A stretch of 64,000 bases of DNA from VRUE01 sp963706605 (lineage in GTDB: Bacteria > Actinomycetota > Thermoleophilia > Solirubrobacterales > 70-9), in assembly GCA_963706605.1 (NCBI GenBank), contig OY970165.1, forward strand, positions 248,001 through 312,000, written 5' to 3'. The notes under the pieces are model-generated. The model was given only the letters and a program-made list of their open reading frames with translations, did not search any database and was not told the DNA's origin. The position numbers and the translations under genes were made by a program. This document shows positions 32,254 to 41,432 of this stretch, piece after piece. Each line of letters opens with the position of its first letter. Positions within the stretch are counted from its first letter, which is position 1.

Positions 32254-32254
32254 G

Positions 32255-32617
32255 TCAGTGGGCTTTCTTCAGCCGCGAGCGCTGTTCCTGCCGCTCGACG
32301 ACCTGGGCGATCAGCTTCTTCACGTTGGAGTCGCCGCTCGCCTTGATGTGGCCCGTCTCGAACGCCTTGCGGTAGCTCTTCAGCGTACCCCGCTCGGCCA
32401 GCTCGTTGAACTCGGGGCGATCGATCTGGACCAGAACGCGCTCGTCCTGTGCCAGGTCCTTCCTGATCGTCGGCCCCGGCAGCTCCACCCGGTAGAGCTG
32501 AATGTCCCCCCTGCCCCGCAGCTCCAGGCCGAAAACCAGTTTGAGCTTCTGCAAAGCGGGAACTTCCGCTTGAAATCGCTCGACCGCGGTCCGGATCAGG
32601 TCGGGGGTCGATGCCAT
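32255..32617 (-). CDS. SCP2 sterol-carrier-like lipid-binding protein
   Basis: 120-aa soluble protein resembling the SCP2 fold, a hydrophobic pocket that binds lipids or acyl-CoAs: VFGLELRGRGDIQLYRVELPGPTIRKDL, then VLVQIDRPEFNELAERGTLKSYRKAFETGHIKASGDSNVKKLIAQVV, the usual final SCP2 segment. It lies 4 nt after mcd and directly before FemAB-like gene 2. It may carry an acyl group between them; this is inference. Confidence 0.75.
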   Translation of the reverse strand: MASTPDLIRTAVERFQAEVPALQKLKLVFGLELRGRGDIQLYRVELPGPTIRKDLAQDERVLVQIDRPEFNELAERGTLKSYRKAFETGHIKASGDSNVKKLIAQVVERQEQRSRLKKAH

Positions 32618-32621
32618 CCCG

Positions 32622-33836
32622 CTAAATCTTGTGCCTCTGCAGGAGCTTTTTACCGATCACCATGCGCTGGATCTCCGAGGTTCCCTCGCCGATCAAGAGC
32701 AGCGGCGCGTCGCGGTAGAGGCGCTCGATCTCGTACTCCTTCGAGTAACCGTAGCCACCGTGGATCCGGAAGCACTCCTCGACGCACTCCTTGCCGGTCT
32801 CCGAGGCGAGCAGCTTCGCCATCCCCGCCTCGAGGTCGGAGCGCTCACCGGCGTCCTTCATCCGCGCCGCCTTGCGGGTGAGGAGGCGGGCCGCCTCGAC
32901 CTTGGTTGCCATGTCGGCGAGCTTGAACTGGATCGCCTGGTGCTGGGCGATCGGCTTGCCGAAGGTCTTGCGCTCCTGGCTGTAGCGGAGGGCCAGCTCG
33001 AGCGCCCGCTGGGCGATCCCGACGCCGCGCGCCGCGACGTTGACCCGGCCGACCTCGAGCGCGTCCATCATCTGCACGAAGCCCTGGCCCACACCCGCCT
33101 CCTCGCCGCCGAGCACCCGCTCGGGCGGGCAGCGGTAGCCGTCGTAGACCAGCTCGGTCGACTCGACGCCCTTGTAGCCCATCTTCTTGATCTTGGGCGG
33201 AACCGTGAGGCCGGCGAACTCGCCCTCGTTGACTTCCTTCCAGGGCTCCTTCTCGGTGAGGAAGCAGGTCATCCCCTTGTAGGGCGGATCGGCCTTGGTG
33301 TCGGTCTTCATCAACACGAAGACAACGCTGGAGCCGAGCCCGTTGGTCACCCACATCTTCTGGCCGTTCAACTCCCAAGCGCCGTCCTCGCTCTTGGCGG
33401 CGGTGGACTTGAGGCCCTGGACGTCGGAGCCGATCTCGGGCTCGGAGAGCGAGAAGGCGGCGCGAATCTCGCCGGTGGCCATCTTCGGCAGGAAGTGCTG
33501 CTTCTGCTCTTCGGTACCGAACTTCATCAGCAGGTAGGAGCCGATGAAGTGGGTGTTGACGACGCCTGAGATCGAGATCCAGCCGCGCGAGAGCTCTTCG
33601 ACGATCATCGCGTAGGTGGTCAGGTCGAGCCCCATGCCGCCGTACTCCTCCGGGATCGTCACCCCAAACAGGCCCAGCTCCTTCATCTGCTCGACGATCG
33701 GCTCCGGAAAGGAGTCCTCATGGTCGAAGTGCTCGGCGTTGGGGATGATCTGCTCGTCGGCGAATTGGCGCACCATCTCGGTGATGTCGCGCTGGATGTC
33801 GGTCTGCTCGCTGTATGCGGCGGTCTCTACGGCCAT
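32622..33836 (-). CDS. mcd: Acyl-CoA dehydrogenase, probable (2S)-methylsuccinyl-CoA dehydrogenase
   Basis: 405-aa FAD-dependent dehydrogenase converting methylsuccinyl-CoA to mesaconyl-CoA in the ethylmalonyl-CoA pathway. Blocks typical of the actinobacterial enzyme are present: RGWISISGVVNTHFIGSYLL, GEIRAAFSLSEPEIGSD, KMGYKGVESTEL, GRVNVAARGVGIAQRALEL, KPIAQHQAIQFKLADMATKVEAA and the C-terminal RIHGGYGYSKEYEIERLYRDAPLLLIGEGTSEIQ containing the region of the catalytic Glu. ATG 33836 has TAGGAGC upstream; the frame is open to 33995 without support. It is followed within 4 nt by the SCP2 gene. Confidence 0.85.
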   Translation of the reverse strand: MAVETAAYSEQTDIQRDITEMVRQFADEQIIPNAEHFDHEDSFPEPIVEQMKELGLFGVTIPEEYGGMGLDLTTYAMIVEELSRGWISISGVVNTHFIGSYLLMKFGTEEQKQHFLPKMATGEIRAAFSLSEPEIGSDVQGLKSTAAKSEDGAWELNGQKMWVTNGLGSSVVFVLMKTDTKADPPYKGMTCFLTEKEPWKEVNEGEFAGLTVPPKIKKMGYKGVESTELVYDGYRCPPERVLGGEEAGVGQGFVQMMDALEVGRVNVAARGVGIAQRALELALRYSQERKTFGKPIAQHQAIQFKLADMATKVEAARLLTRKAARMKDAGERSDLEAGMAKLLASETGKECVEECFRIHGGYGYSKEYEIERLYRDAPLLLIGEGTSEIQRMVIGKKLLQRHKI

Positions 33837-33950
33837 TGCTCCTAGCTCGTCAGTCGTGGGCAAGGTACCGGCGGCGCAGCCATGCTGGCTCCGGGCACGA
33901 AAGCGAAGGATATAGGGAGCGATAGGCAGCGGCTCTGGCCGAACGGACGA

Positions 33951-33985
33951 TTGTGCCCCTGGACAAAAGTACGGATAATGCCCGG
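33951..33985 (+). promoter_or_regulatory. Promoter of the GT2 gene (leaderless)
   Basis: TTGTGC (33951-33956), a 17-nt spacer, then GATAAT (33974-33979); the ATG at 33986 is 7 nt from the last base of the -10, at the expected transcription start. This is the clearest complete promoter in the window. Confidence 0.6.
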
Positions 33986-34948
33986 ATGGCTTCATCCGCC
34001 GTCAGCGCGGTCATCCCGACTTACAATCGGGCTCACCTCGTGAACCGGGCGATCCGGTCGGCGCTCGCGGCGATCTCGCCGGGCGACGAGATCGTCGTGG
34101 TCGACGACGGCTCGACGGACGACACCGTCGACGTCGTCGAGGCCTTCGGCCCTCCCGTCCGCCTTTTGCGCCTCTCGCACAAGGGGGCCGGAGCGGCTCG
34201 CAACGCCGGCCTCGCCGCTGCCCGCGGTCCCCTCATCGCATTCCTCGACAGCGACGACGAGTGGTTTCCCGACAAGATCGCCCTCCAACGAGCCTTCCTC
34301 GAGCGGCGCCCCGACGTCCTCTTCACCTTCAGCGACTTCGGCGTGCGGCTCGAGGACGGCACAGAGCACCGTCGCTACCTGCCGCATTGGCTGCATGAAC
34401 GACGCCCGCTGTCTGAGGTCTTCGGTCCCGACATCCCCTACGCGTCGGTTGCGCCGCTCCCACCTGGACGCGAGGACTTCGCCGTCCACGTCGGCTCCAT
34501 GTACCTGGAGGAGATGCGCAACAACCTCGTCCCCACCTTCACGCTGATGGTGCGCAAGGACGAGGCCGGAGACGCACTCCGGTTCGCGGACGACCTCCCC
34601 ACCTGCGAGGAGTGGGCGGCCTTCGGCCGCCTCGCGCGCCGCGGTCCCGGCGCCTTCTTCGAGACCGAGACCGCATGGCAGCACGGCCACTCTGGGCCTC
34701 GCCTGACGGGCTCCCCGCGGCACGTCTGGGCCGGCGCCTGGCTTACAACCCTTGAACAGGTGTGGGGAAGCGACCCCGAGTTCCTCGCCGAGCACGGTGA
34801 CGACTTTCGCCGCGCGGTCTCCGACGCGCACCTGATGCGGGCGAACTCGCTCGCTCGCCACGGCAACGTGCGCGAAGCGCGCAAGGCGCTGCGCAAGGCC
34901 GGCGGCAGCTCGATCGCGCTCCGCGCTCTCTTGCGCAGCATCTTCTGA
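33986..34948 (+). CDS. Glycosyltransferase family 2 (GT-A)
   Basis: 320 aa from ATG 33986, chosen because a promoter (TTGTGC-17 nt-GATAAT) places the transcription start at this codon; a GTG at 33953 would lie within the promoter. Typical GT2: SAVIPTYNRAHLVNRAIRSAL, VVVDDGSTDDT, GAGAARNAGLAAARGPLIAFLDSDDEW with the metal-binding DxD-type motif. The C-terminal third is helical and unconserved. It extends the polysaccharide repeat unit; sugar specificity is unknown. Divergent from mcd. Confidence 0.87.
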   Translation: MASSAVSAVIPTYNRAHLVNRAIRSALAAISPGDEIVVVDDGSTDDTVDVVEAFGPPVRLLRLSHKGAGAARNAGLAAARGPLIAFLDSDDEWFPDKIALQRAFLERRPDVLFTFSDFGVRLEDGTEHRRYLPHWLHERRPLSEVFGPDIPYASVAPLPPGREDFAVHVGSMYLEEMRNNLVPTFTLMVRKDEAGDALRFADDLPTCEEWAAFGRLARRGPGAFFETETAWQHGHSGPRLTGSPRHVWAGAWLTTLEQVWGSDPEFLAEHGDDFRRAVSDAHLMRANSLARHGNVREARKALRKAGGSSIALRALLRSIF

Positions 34949-35088
34949 ACGGGGCTTGCAGATCTGGGCGCAAGATAGGCGCAGAGCCGCATCGAAGCCC
35001 AATGCCGCGGGTTTTATGCTCTACGAGCGCGAGTCGGACGGGCCGGGGTTCGCGTCGTTGTTTGTCTCCTGGTCCGCCGGCAACGAAC

Positions 35089-36543
35089 ATGAACCCCCTC
35101 CGAACGGTATCCGCGCTGTTGGCGACGGTAGTCGCAATGTTCGCCGTAGCCGATCAGGCCGAGGCGAGCACCGCCGTCCGGCCCCTGACGACGGGCGTGT
35201 CGTACATCTACGACGTCAGCCCGATCGCATTCGAAAACGTCAAACGCACCGGAGCGCAGATGGTGATGGATCCGCTGCGCTGGGGACAGATCGCACCACC
35301 GAGCCAGCCCGCCGACTGGCAGCCTGAGAATCCCGCCGATCCCCACTACGACTGGGAACCGTTCGACCTCAAGGTGAAAGAGGCGGTCGCCGCCGGGCTC
35401 ACCCCGGTGCTGCAGGTACGGGGCGCACCCCATTGGGCCCAGCAGTGCCCGGGTGAAACCGAAATCGAAGTCCCGTGCAACCCAGATCCCGCTGCACTCG
35501 CCGCCTTCGCAACGGCGGCGGCACAACGCTACAGCGGCCACTTTGCCGGCCTCCCCCGGGTGCAGTACTGGCAGGGCCTGAACGAGCCCAATCTGAGCAT
35601 CTACTTCGAGCCTCAATACGAAGGCGACACGCCCGTCTCCCCGTTCCTCTACCGAAAGCTCATCAACAGCTTCTACGCCGCTGTAAAGGCAGTCGACCCG
35701 TCGAACCTCGTGATCGCAGCCGGCCTCGGACCGATCGCGGTGCCGAAATTCACGATCGGCCCGCTGCGGTTCACCCGCCTCCTGCTCTGCATGAGAGGCC
35801 ACATTCACCCCCACCCCACTGCGGGCGATTGCGAAGGGGGCGTGCACTTTGACATCTTCGACATCCACCCCTATACGAGCGGAGGGCCCACGCACGAAGG
35901 CGGGGTCAACGACGTCGAGCTGGGGGATCTGGGGGAGCTGAAGACCCTGCTGGCGGCGGCCGACCGCGCCGGCCGGATCGTCGGACAGTACGAACACACG
36001 CCGCTCTGGATCATGGAGTTCGCCTGGGACTCGAAGCCGCCCGACCCCGGCGGCCTGCCGATGAAGATCGAGACGCGCTGGACCGCGGAGGCCCTGCACC
36101 ACGCGTGGCTCACCGGCATCGACACCTTCTTCTGGTACAGCCTGCGCGACCAGGAGCCAGAACCACAATTGCCTTTCAACGTAACGCTCCAATCGGGGCT
36201 CTACTTCCGTGGCCCGACGATCGCGCAAGACCAGCCCAAGGAAGTGCTCTTTGCCTTCCGCTTCCCCTTCGTCGCATATCCAACCCCGAAGGGCCTCTCC
36301 TTCTGGGGACGGACGCCGACGAGCAGCCCGGGCAAGGTGGTGATCCAGGTCCGGAAGGGCGGTAAGTGGCAAGTTGCCCAAGTGACGCGTGCCGACGAGG
36401 CAGGGATCTTCCGCGGCTTGAGCCCGAGGCGCTATGGGCACAACAAGCGTGGCGCTGCCCGTGCCGTCTATCAGGGGGGTTCTTCAGTCCCCTTCTCGAT
36501 GCGCCCTGTCCCCGACTTCCCCCAGCCGCCCTTCGGCAAATGA
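35089..36543 (+). CDS. Secreted clan-A glycoside hydrolase
   Basis: 484-aa exported (beta/alpha)8-barrel hydrolase. Signal peptide to about residue 27 (ending ADQAEA). The acid/base Glu is in QGLNEPN (E166) and the nucleophile Glu in PLWIMEFAWD (E310), the classical spacing of clan GH-A (GH5/GH39-like). A small C-terminal beta domain follows from about 400. It may trim the polysaccharide made by the cluster or a host/plant glycan. ATG 35089 begins the signal peptide; the frame from 35002 would place 29 extra residues before it. A TATGCT at 35015-35020 is a possible -10. Confidence 0.8.
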   Translation: MNPLRTVSALLATVVAMFAVADQAEASTAVRPLTTGVSYIYDVSPIAFENVKRTGAQMVMDPLRWGQIAPPSQPADWQPENPADPHYDWEPFDLKVKEAVAAGLTPVLQVRGAPHWAQQCPGETEIEVPCNPDPAALAAFATAAAQRYSGHFAGLPRVQYWQGLNEPNLSIYFEPQYEGDTPVSPFLYRKLINSFYAAVKAVDPSNLVIAAGLGPIAVPKFTIGPLRFTRLLLCMRGHIHPHPTAGDCEGGVHFDIFDIHPYTSGGPTHEGGVNDVELGDLGELKTLLAAADRAGRIVGQYEHTPLWIMEFAWDSKPPDPGGLPMKIETRWTAEALHHAWLTGIDTFFWYSLRDQEPEPQLPFNVTLQSGLYFRGPTIAQDQPKEVLFAFRFPFVAYPTPKGLSFWGRTPTSSPGKVVIQVRKGGKWQVAQVTRADEAGIFRGLSPRRYGHNKRGAARAVYQGGSSVPFSMRPVPDFPQPPFGK

Positions 36544-36590
36544 TTGACTCCTGACCGCTTCATGACTTTCCAGTCCTTAGACTCCCGCCG

Positions 36591-37838
36591 ATGAAGATCG
36601 GGGTCGTCGGGCTCGGCTATGTCGGGCTGCCGCTTGCTGTGTCCTTCGCCGAAGCGGGGCACGAGGTCGTTGGTCTCGATGCCGACGCTCGCAAGATCAA
36701 GGCGCTGGGCGAAGGGCGAAGCTACATCGAGGACATTCCCAACGAGGTGCTGGCGCCGCTCTCAGAGCGCCTGCGGGCAACCGCCGAGTACGCCGAGCTC
36801 GGCGCCTGCGATGCGGTAGTGATCTGCGTGCCGACGCCGCTCACCGGCTCGCGCGAACCGGACCTCACCTACATCACCGAAGCGGCGACGGCGCTGGCCG
36901 AGGTGCTGCGGGCCGGACAGCTCGTCGTCCTGGAGTCGACCACCTACCCGGGCACGACGCGCGAGCGCCTGCTGCCGATCCTCGAGGAGTCCGGGCTGTC
37001 GGCCGGGAGCGACTTCCATCTCGCCTTCTCCCCGGAGCGGATCGACCCGGGGCGCGTGGACCACACGATTCGCACCACGCCGAAGCTGGTGGGCGGTCTC
37101 ACGCCGGCCTGCTCGGAGCGGGCCGGCGAGCTGTACAGCGCGATCTGCGACCAGGTCGTCGTCCTCTCCGGCCCCGAGACGGCCGAGCTGGCGAAGCTCC
37201 TGGAGAACATCTTCCGCTCGGTCAACATCGCCCTCGTTAACGAGCTCTCCCAACTCTGTGACCGACTCGGGATCGACATCTGGGAGGTGATCGACGCGGC
37301 GGCCACCAAGCCGTTCGGGTTCATGCGCTTCGATCCGGGGCCCGGTATGGGCGGCCACTGCCTTCCCGTCGACCCCTTCTACCTCGCCTTCAAGGCGCGC
37401 GAGCACGACTTCTACCCGGAGTTCATCGAGCTGGCCGGCAAAATCAACCAGGCCCAGCCCGTCTTCTGCGTGGAACGGATCGAGCGTGCGCTCAACCAGG
37501 CGGAAAAGTCGGTGAAGGGATCGCGCATCCTGATCCTCGGTGTCAGCTACAAGGCGGGGATCGGCGACGTTCGGGAGTCCCCCGCGCTGAAGATCACCAA
37601 GCAGCTGCAACGGCTTGGTGGCGAGGTCTCCTACCATGACCCACACGTGCCCGAGCTGCCGGAGCTCGACCTAGCGTCCGTCGACCTCGACACCGCGCTG
37701 GCGGCAAGCGACGTGGTCGCGATCGTCACCGCCCACCCCGAGCTCGACTACGGCGACGTCGTCGCCAAGGCGCCTTTGGTGGTCGACTTCCGCGGCGCCA
37801 GCCGGGGCATCGACGCCGCCAACCTCGTGCAGCTCTAG
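36591..37838 (+). CDS. Nucleotide-sugar dehydrogenase (UDP-GlcNAc/ManNAc or UDP-Glc type)
   Basis: 415-aa NAD-dependent four-electron dehydrogenase that makes a UDP-uronic acid. N-terminal Rossmann KIGVVGLGYVGLPLAVSFAEAGHEVVGLD, central ESTTYPGTTRE and AFSPERIDPG, the thiohemiacetal-Cys block GGHCLPVDPFYL, and C-terminal ILGVSYKAGIGDVRESPAL. GGHCLPVDP with Leu-Pro fits the WecC/WbpA (UDP-HexNAc 6-dehydrogenase) subgroup better than UDP-glucose dehydrogenase (GGSCFPKD). TAGACT (36578-36583) is 7 nt before the ATG. Provides a uronic acid donor to the EPS; its stop overlaps pabAB convergently by 4 nt. Confidence 0.9.
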   Translation: MKIGVVGLGYVGLPLAVSFAEAGHEVVGLDADARKIKALGEGRSYIEDIPNEVLAPLSERLRATAEYAELGACDAVVICVPTPLTGSREPDLTYITEAATALAEVLRAGQLVVLESTTYPGTTRERLLPILEESGLSAGSDFHLAFSPERIDPGRVDHTIRTTPKLVGGLTPACSERAGELYSAICDQVVVLSGPETAELAKLLENIFRSVNIALVNELSQLCDRLGIDIWEVIDAAATKPFGFMRFDPGPGMGGHCLPVDPFYLAFKAREHDFYPEFIELAGKINQAQPVFCVERIERALNQAEKSVKGSRILILGVSYKAGIGDVRESPALKITKQLQRLGGEVSYHDPHVPELPELDLASVDLDTALAASDVVAIVTAHPELDYGDVVAKAPLVVDFRGASRGIDAANLVQL

Positions 37839-39934
37839 CGGCCGACGGCGACGGCCAGTGCCTTGGCGGGGTCGACCTGGGGGTCGATCGCCTGCATCGG
37901 GGCGAGTGCCTTCAGCAGGATCTCCTGGTACTCGTCCTCGGCGTCGGACTGCATGATGATCGCGCCCCCCACGCCGAGCGTCGTTGACTCACCGTCGATC
38001 ACGAGCGTGCGGATCACGATGTTGAGGTCGCAGCCGCCGCCGAGCCCGAGATAGCCGATCGCCCCCGAGTAGACGCCACGCGCCTCTCCCTCCAGCTCGT
38101 CGATGATCTCCATCGTCCGCTTCTTCGGCGCGCCGGTCATCGAACCGCCGGGAAAGCAGGCGCGAATGCAGTCGGGCGGCTCGACGTCTTCGCGCAGCAA
38201 CCCACGCACGGTCGAGACGAGCTGGTGAACCGTCTCGTAGGTCTCGACGTGCATCAGGTAGGGGACGTGCACGGTGCCGATCTCGCAGACGACACCGAGG
38301 TCGTTGCGCAGCAGGTCGGTGATCATCAGGTTCTCGGCGCGGTTCTTCTCGCCGAGACGAAGCTCCTCGGCAAGGCGCACGTCCTCGGCAGGGGTATCTC
38401 CACGACGGCAAGTCCCCTTGATCGGCTTCGCCTCGACCCAGCGATCGCGCCCCACCCGCAGGAAGCGCTCCGGCGAGGAGCTCAGTACCGCGGTCTTGCC
38501 GAAGCGGAGGAAGGCCGAGAAGGGCGCCGGGTTGACGCGGCGCAGCGTCCGGTAGAGCGGCAGGGGCTCGGGGCTGACCTCAGCGGTGATCTTGTTTGTC
38601 AGGCAGATCTCATAGCTCTCGCCGTCGAAGAGGCGGCGCTTGCACTCGGCGATGTCGTCGAGGTATTGCTGGTGGGAGCGGCTGAGGCGGAACTCGACCG
38701 GCTCAGGGTCCTTCTCCTGCTCCGCCCACTCCGGCTCGCCCAGCGGCGGCAGCGAGGCGAGGCGCAGGCTGGTGGCGGCGATCCAGCTCTCCGCCTCCTC
38801 GAGCTTCCCCGGGTCGGCGAAGCAGACCACGTAGGTGCACTCCTCGAGATGATCAAAGGCGATCAACCGGTCGGCGAAGACGAAAGCAGCGTCCGGCTGC
38901 GAGGAGCGGTAAGTGCTGTCGCTGCCGCAGTCCGCCTTCAGCTCGTAGCCGAAGTAACCGACGAAGCCGCAGTTGAAGTCGAAGGGGAGATCGTCGGATA
39001 TCTGCCTCAGCCGCCTCATCTCGCGACTCAGGTAGTCGAAGACCGATCCGGGGCGGGTGTCGACCTCTCCCCCCCGCTCGATCCGGACCTCCCCATCCGC
39101 GGCGTCGTAGGTGATCGTCGCGGCGAGCGGCCCGCTGGCGTCGCCCATGAACGAGAAGCGCGCCCGCTCATCGACCCGGCTGCTGTCGAGCCAGAAGGCG
39201 CTTTCGCTGTTTCCGTATAGATGGGCGAAGGCCCGCTCGGCATCGAAGAGGGTGTCGAGCCGCTTTGCCTTCAGCAGAAACCGGGTCCGCCGCCACCCGC
39301 CCTGCCCGATGGGACCCGGGTCCCGGGCCGGTGTGGAGCCGTTGGGGGCGCCGCTGAGCTTTGCGGTCAGATCGCGGAAGTTCGCCAGCAACCGGCGCCC
39401 GTACTCGGTGCAGATCGACTCGGGGTGGAACTGGACTCCCCACTGCGGACGGTCGCGATGTTCGGTGGCCATCAGGACGCCGTCGCTCGTCCACGCGATC
39501 GGCTCAAGCTCATCCGGAAGCGGTTGGTCGACGCTGAGGGAGTGGTATCGAACGGCCTGGAACTCGCGCGGGATGCCGGCGAAGAGCGGCGAGTCGTTGT
39601 GGAGGACGGCGCTGAGGCGGCCGTGCATCACCTCCGGGGCGTGGTCGACCTTCGCCCCATGCGCCCAGCTCAGGCCCTGGTGGCCGAGGCAGACGCCGAG
39701 CAGCGGAGCCTCGGAGAGGCGGATAGCGTCGGCGCATACCCCGAAGTCGCCCTCACGGTCCGGGCGGCCGGGACCGGGCGAGATGACGATGTTGTCGAAC
39801 TCCAGGCCCGACAGCTCCTCCCAGTCAGCCTCGTCGTTGCGGAACACGATCGGCTCGTCGCCGTTTGCCTCGGCCAGCAGTTGGAAGAGGTTGTAGGTGA
39901 AAGAGTCGTAGTTGTCGATCAGCAGCGTCTTCAC
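37835..39934 (-). CDS. pabAB: Aminodeoxychorismate synthase, PabA-PabB fusion
   Basis: 699-aa fusion converting chorismate and glutamine to 4-amino-4-deoxychorismate. Residues 1-195: class-I glutamine amidotransferase with GVCLGHQ (Cys82) and WGVQFHPESI (His/Glu). Residues about 215-690: chorismate-binding domain with EICLTNKI, SSSPERFLRV, the PIKGTCRRGDTPAED block (Lys of PIKGT is typical of PabB rather than TrpE), NLMITDLLRNDLG and FPGGSMTGAPKKRTMEIIDELE. The start overlaps the stop of the AMP-ligase (ATGA), so it is the last gene of the operon GNAT-ACP-ligase-pabAB. Besides folate, the product may feed the ligase/ACP pair. Confidence 0.92.
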   Translation of the reverse strand: MKTLLIDNYDSFTYNLFQLLAEANGDEPIVFRNDEADWEELSGLEFDNIVISPGPGRPDREGDFGVCADAIRLSEAPLLGVCLGHQGLSWAHGAKVDHAPEVMHGRLSAVLHNDSPLFAGIPREFQAVRYHSLSVDQPLPDELEPIAWTSDGVLMATEHRDRPQWGVQFHPESICTEYGRRLLANFRDLTAKLSGAPNGSTPARDPGPIGQGGWRRTRFLLKAKRLDTLFDAERAFAHLYGNSESAFWLDSSRVDERARFSFMGDASGPLAATITYDAADGEVRIERGGEVDTRPGSVFDYLSREMRRLRQISDDLPFDFNCGFVGYFGYELKADCGSDSTYRSSQPDAAFVFADRLIAFDHLEECTYVVCFADPGKLEEAESWIAATSLRLASLPPLGEPEWAEQEKDPEPVEFRLSRSHQQYLDDIAECKRRLFDGESYEICLTNKITAEVSPEPLPLYRTLRRVNPAPFSAFLRFGKTAVLSSSPERFLRVGRDRWVEAKPIKGTCRRGDTPAEDVRLAEELRLGEKNRAENLMITDLLRNDLGVVCEIGTVHVPYLMHVETYETVHQLVSTVRGLLREDVEPPDCIRACFPGGSMTGAPKKRTMEIIDELEGEARGVYSGAIGYLGLGGGCDLNIVIRTLVIDGESTTLGVGGAIIMQSDAEDEYQEILLKALAPMQAIDPQVDPAKALAVAVGR

Positions 39935-41424
39935 ACGAGATACTTGCGCAAGACCTTTCCGAGCGGGCTCTTGGGGATCTCCTCACGGAATTCGATCACC
40001 TGGGGGACCTTGAAGTTGGAGAGCCGCTCACGGCAGAAGGCGATTACCTCTCGCTCCTCGCAATATTCGGCCGGGACCACGGCCGCCTTCACCAGCTCCT
40101 CCCCTTCGACCGGGCCGGGGATCCCGACGACGATCGCCTCCTCGACGCTCGGGTGCGCCTCGATGACGTCCTGCACCTCGATCGGGTCGACCTTGTAGCC
40201 GCCGATCTCGATCAGGAGCTTCTTGCGTCCCTCCAGATAGAGCAGCCCCTTCTCGTCGAGGCGCCCGAGGTCGCCGGTGAAGTAGGCGCCATCGCGGAAC
40301 GCCTGCTGGTTGAGCTCGTCCATCTCCGCATAGCCATCCGTCGCCGCAGGGCTCGAGACCGTGACCTCGCCCAGCTCGCCGACCGGCAACGGTGCCCCAT
40401 CGTCATCGACGATCGCAACTCGGGCGTCGCCGAGCGGCGCCCCGACCGACTCGAAGGTGGCAACCGGGTCCTCGCTCAGGTTGGCGCTGATGATGCCGGT
40501 CTCCGTGCTGCCGTAGAGCTGCCGCGGCAGCACCCCGAAGCGCTCGCCGAAAGCCTCGAAGCTGGCGCGAGGAAGCGCCGTCCCCGCTGAGAAGCAGAGG
40601 CGCAGCGAAGAGAGGTTCGCGCCGGCCGGCGCCTCTGCCATGAGGCGGAAGTTGAAAGGGACCCCGGGGAACACCGTCAGCTGCTCCGCCTCGATCAGCT
40701 CCAGGGCGCGGTGGCGCTTGAGCAGAAACGGATGCGGGTCCTCGAGGATGACCACAGTGGCCCCGGACACCGCGCCGCCGAAGAGACAGGCGCCCATGCC
40801 GTAGGTGTGAAAGAGAGGTATGGCGCTGAGGATCTTGTCCTCGGGAGTCAGACCAAGCTCGCCGTAGAGCGCTGCCTCGGCGACGCACTGCCGGTGCGTG
40901 CGGGGGACCAGCTTCGGCCGCCCAGTCGACCCGGAGGAGTATTGGTAGACGAGGATCTCGTCGGGGTCGCGGTCGGCAAGCCGTTGCGCCGAGCCACGCT
41001 CGACCAGGGCCGCGAGCGTCGGCGACTGGTCGTGGGCGGCGCTGGCGCTGATCACCTCGACCGGACGCTCGAAGCCGGCGACGATACGCTCGCAGACACC
41101 AGCGGTACGCTCGTCGCCGATCACGACCCGCACATCCGAGGCGCGGAAGCAGAACTCCAGCTCCGCCTGCTTGAAAGCGGGGTTGACCGGGACCACCCTC
41201 CCACCGAGCGCGACGATGGCATGGAAGCAGGTCACATACCAGGGGTCGTCGCGAAGCGCGACGGCGACGGCGTCCCCGGCGCCGATACCTCGCTCGGCGA
41301 GGCTGAACGCGAGACGCTCGATCCTCTCCACCAGCTCCCCGTAGGAGATCCGCTCGTCACCGTAGACGATGGCGGGATGGTCGGGCCGGCTCTCGACCTG
41401 CTCGTATAGAAGCTGCATCAGCAT
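39931..41424 (-). CDS. AMP-forming acyl/aryl-acid ligase
   Basis: 497-aa adenylating enzyme (ANL superfamily). Motifs: YQYSSGSTGRPKLVPRTHRQ (P-loop), LYGSTETG, YFTGDLGRLDEKGLLYLEGRKKLLIEIGGYKV and the catalytic Lys in SPLGKVLRKYLV. The PKLVPRTH stretch after the P-loop is like that of aryl-acid adenylases of siderophore systems (PKLIPRTH). It is 8 nt from the acyl-carrier-protein gene and overlaps pabAB by 4 nt. Most likely it activates an acid and loads it onto that ACP; 4-aminobenzoate is the obvious candidate from context, but fatty or amino acids are not excluded. Confidence 0.85.
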   Translation of the reverse strand: MLMQLLYEQVESRPDHPAIVYGDERISYGELVERIERLAFSLAERGIGAGDAVAVALRDDPWYVTCFHAIVALGGRVVPVNPAFKQAELEFCFRASDVRVVIGDERTAGVCERIVAGFERPVEVISASAAHDQSPTLAALVERGSAQRLADRDPDEILVYQYSSGSTGRPKLVPRTHRQCVAEAALYGELGLTPEDKILSAIPLFHTYGMGACLFGGAVSGATVVILEDPHPFLLKRHRALELIEAEQLTVFPGVPFNFRLMAEAPAGANLSSLRLCFSAGTALPRASFEAFGERFGVLPRQLYGSTETGIISANLSEDPVATFESVGAPLGDARVAIVDDDGAPLPVGELGEVTVSSPAATDGYAEMDELNQQAFRDGAYFTGDLGRLDEKGLLYLEGRKKLLIEIGGYKVDPIEVQDVIEAHPSVEEAIVVGIPGPVEGEELVKAAVVPAEYCEEREVIAFCRERLSNFKVPQVIEFREEIPKSPLGKVLRKYLV

Positions 41425-41432
41425 CGCGGCGC

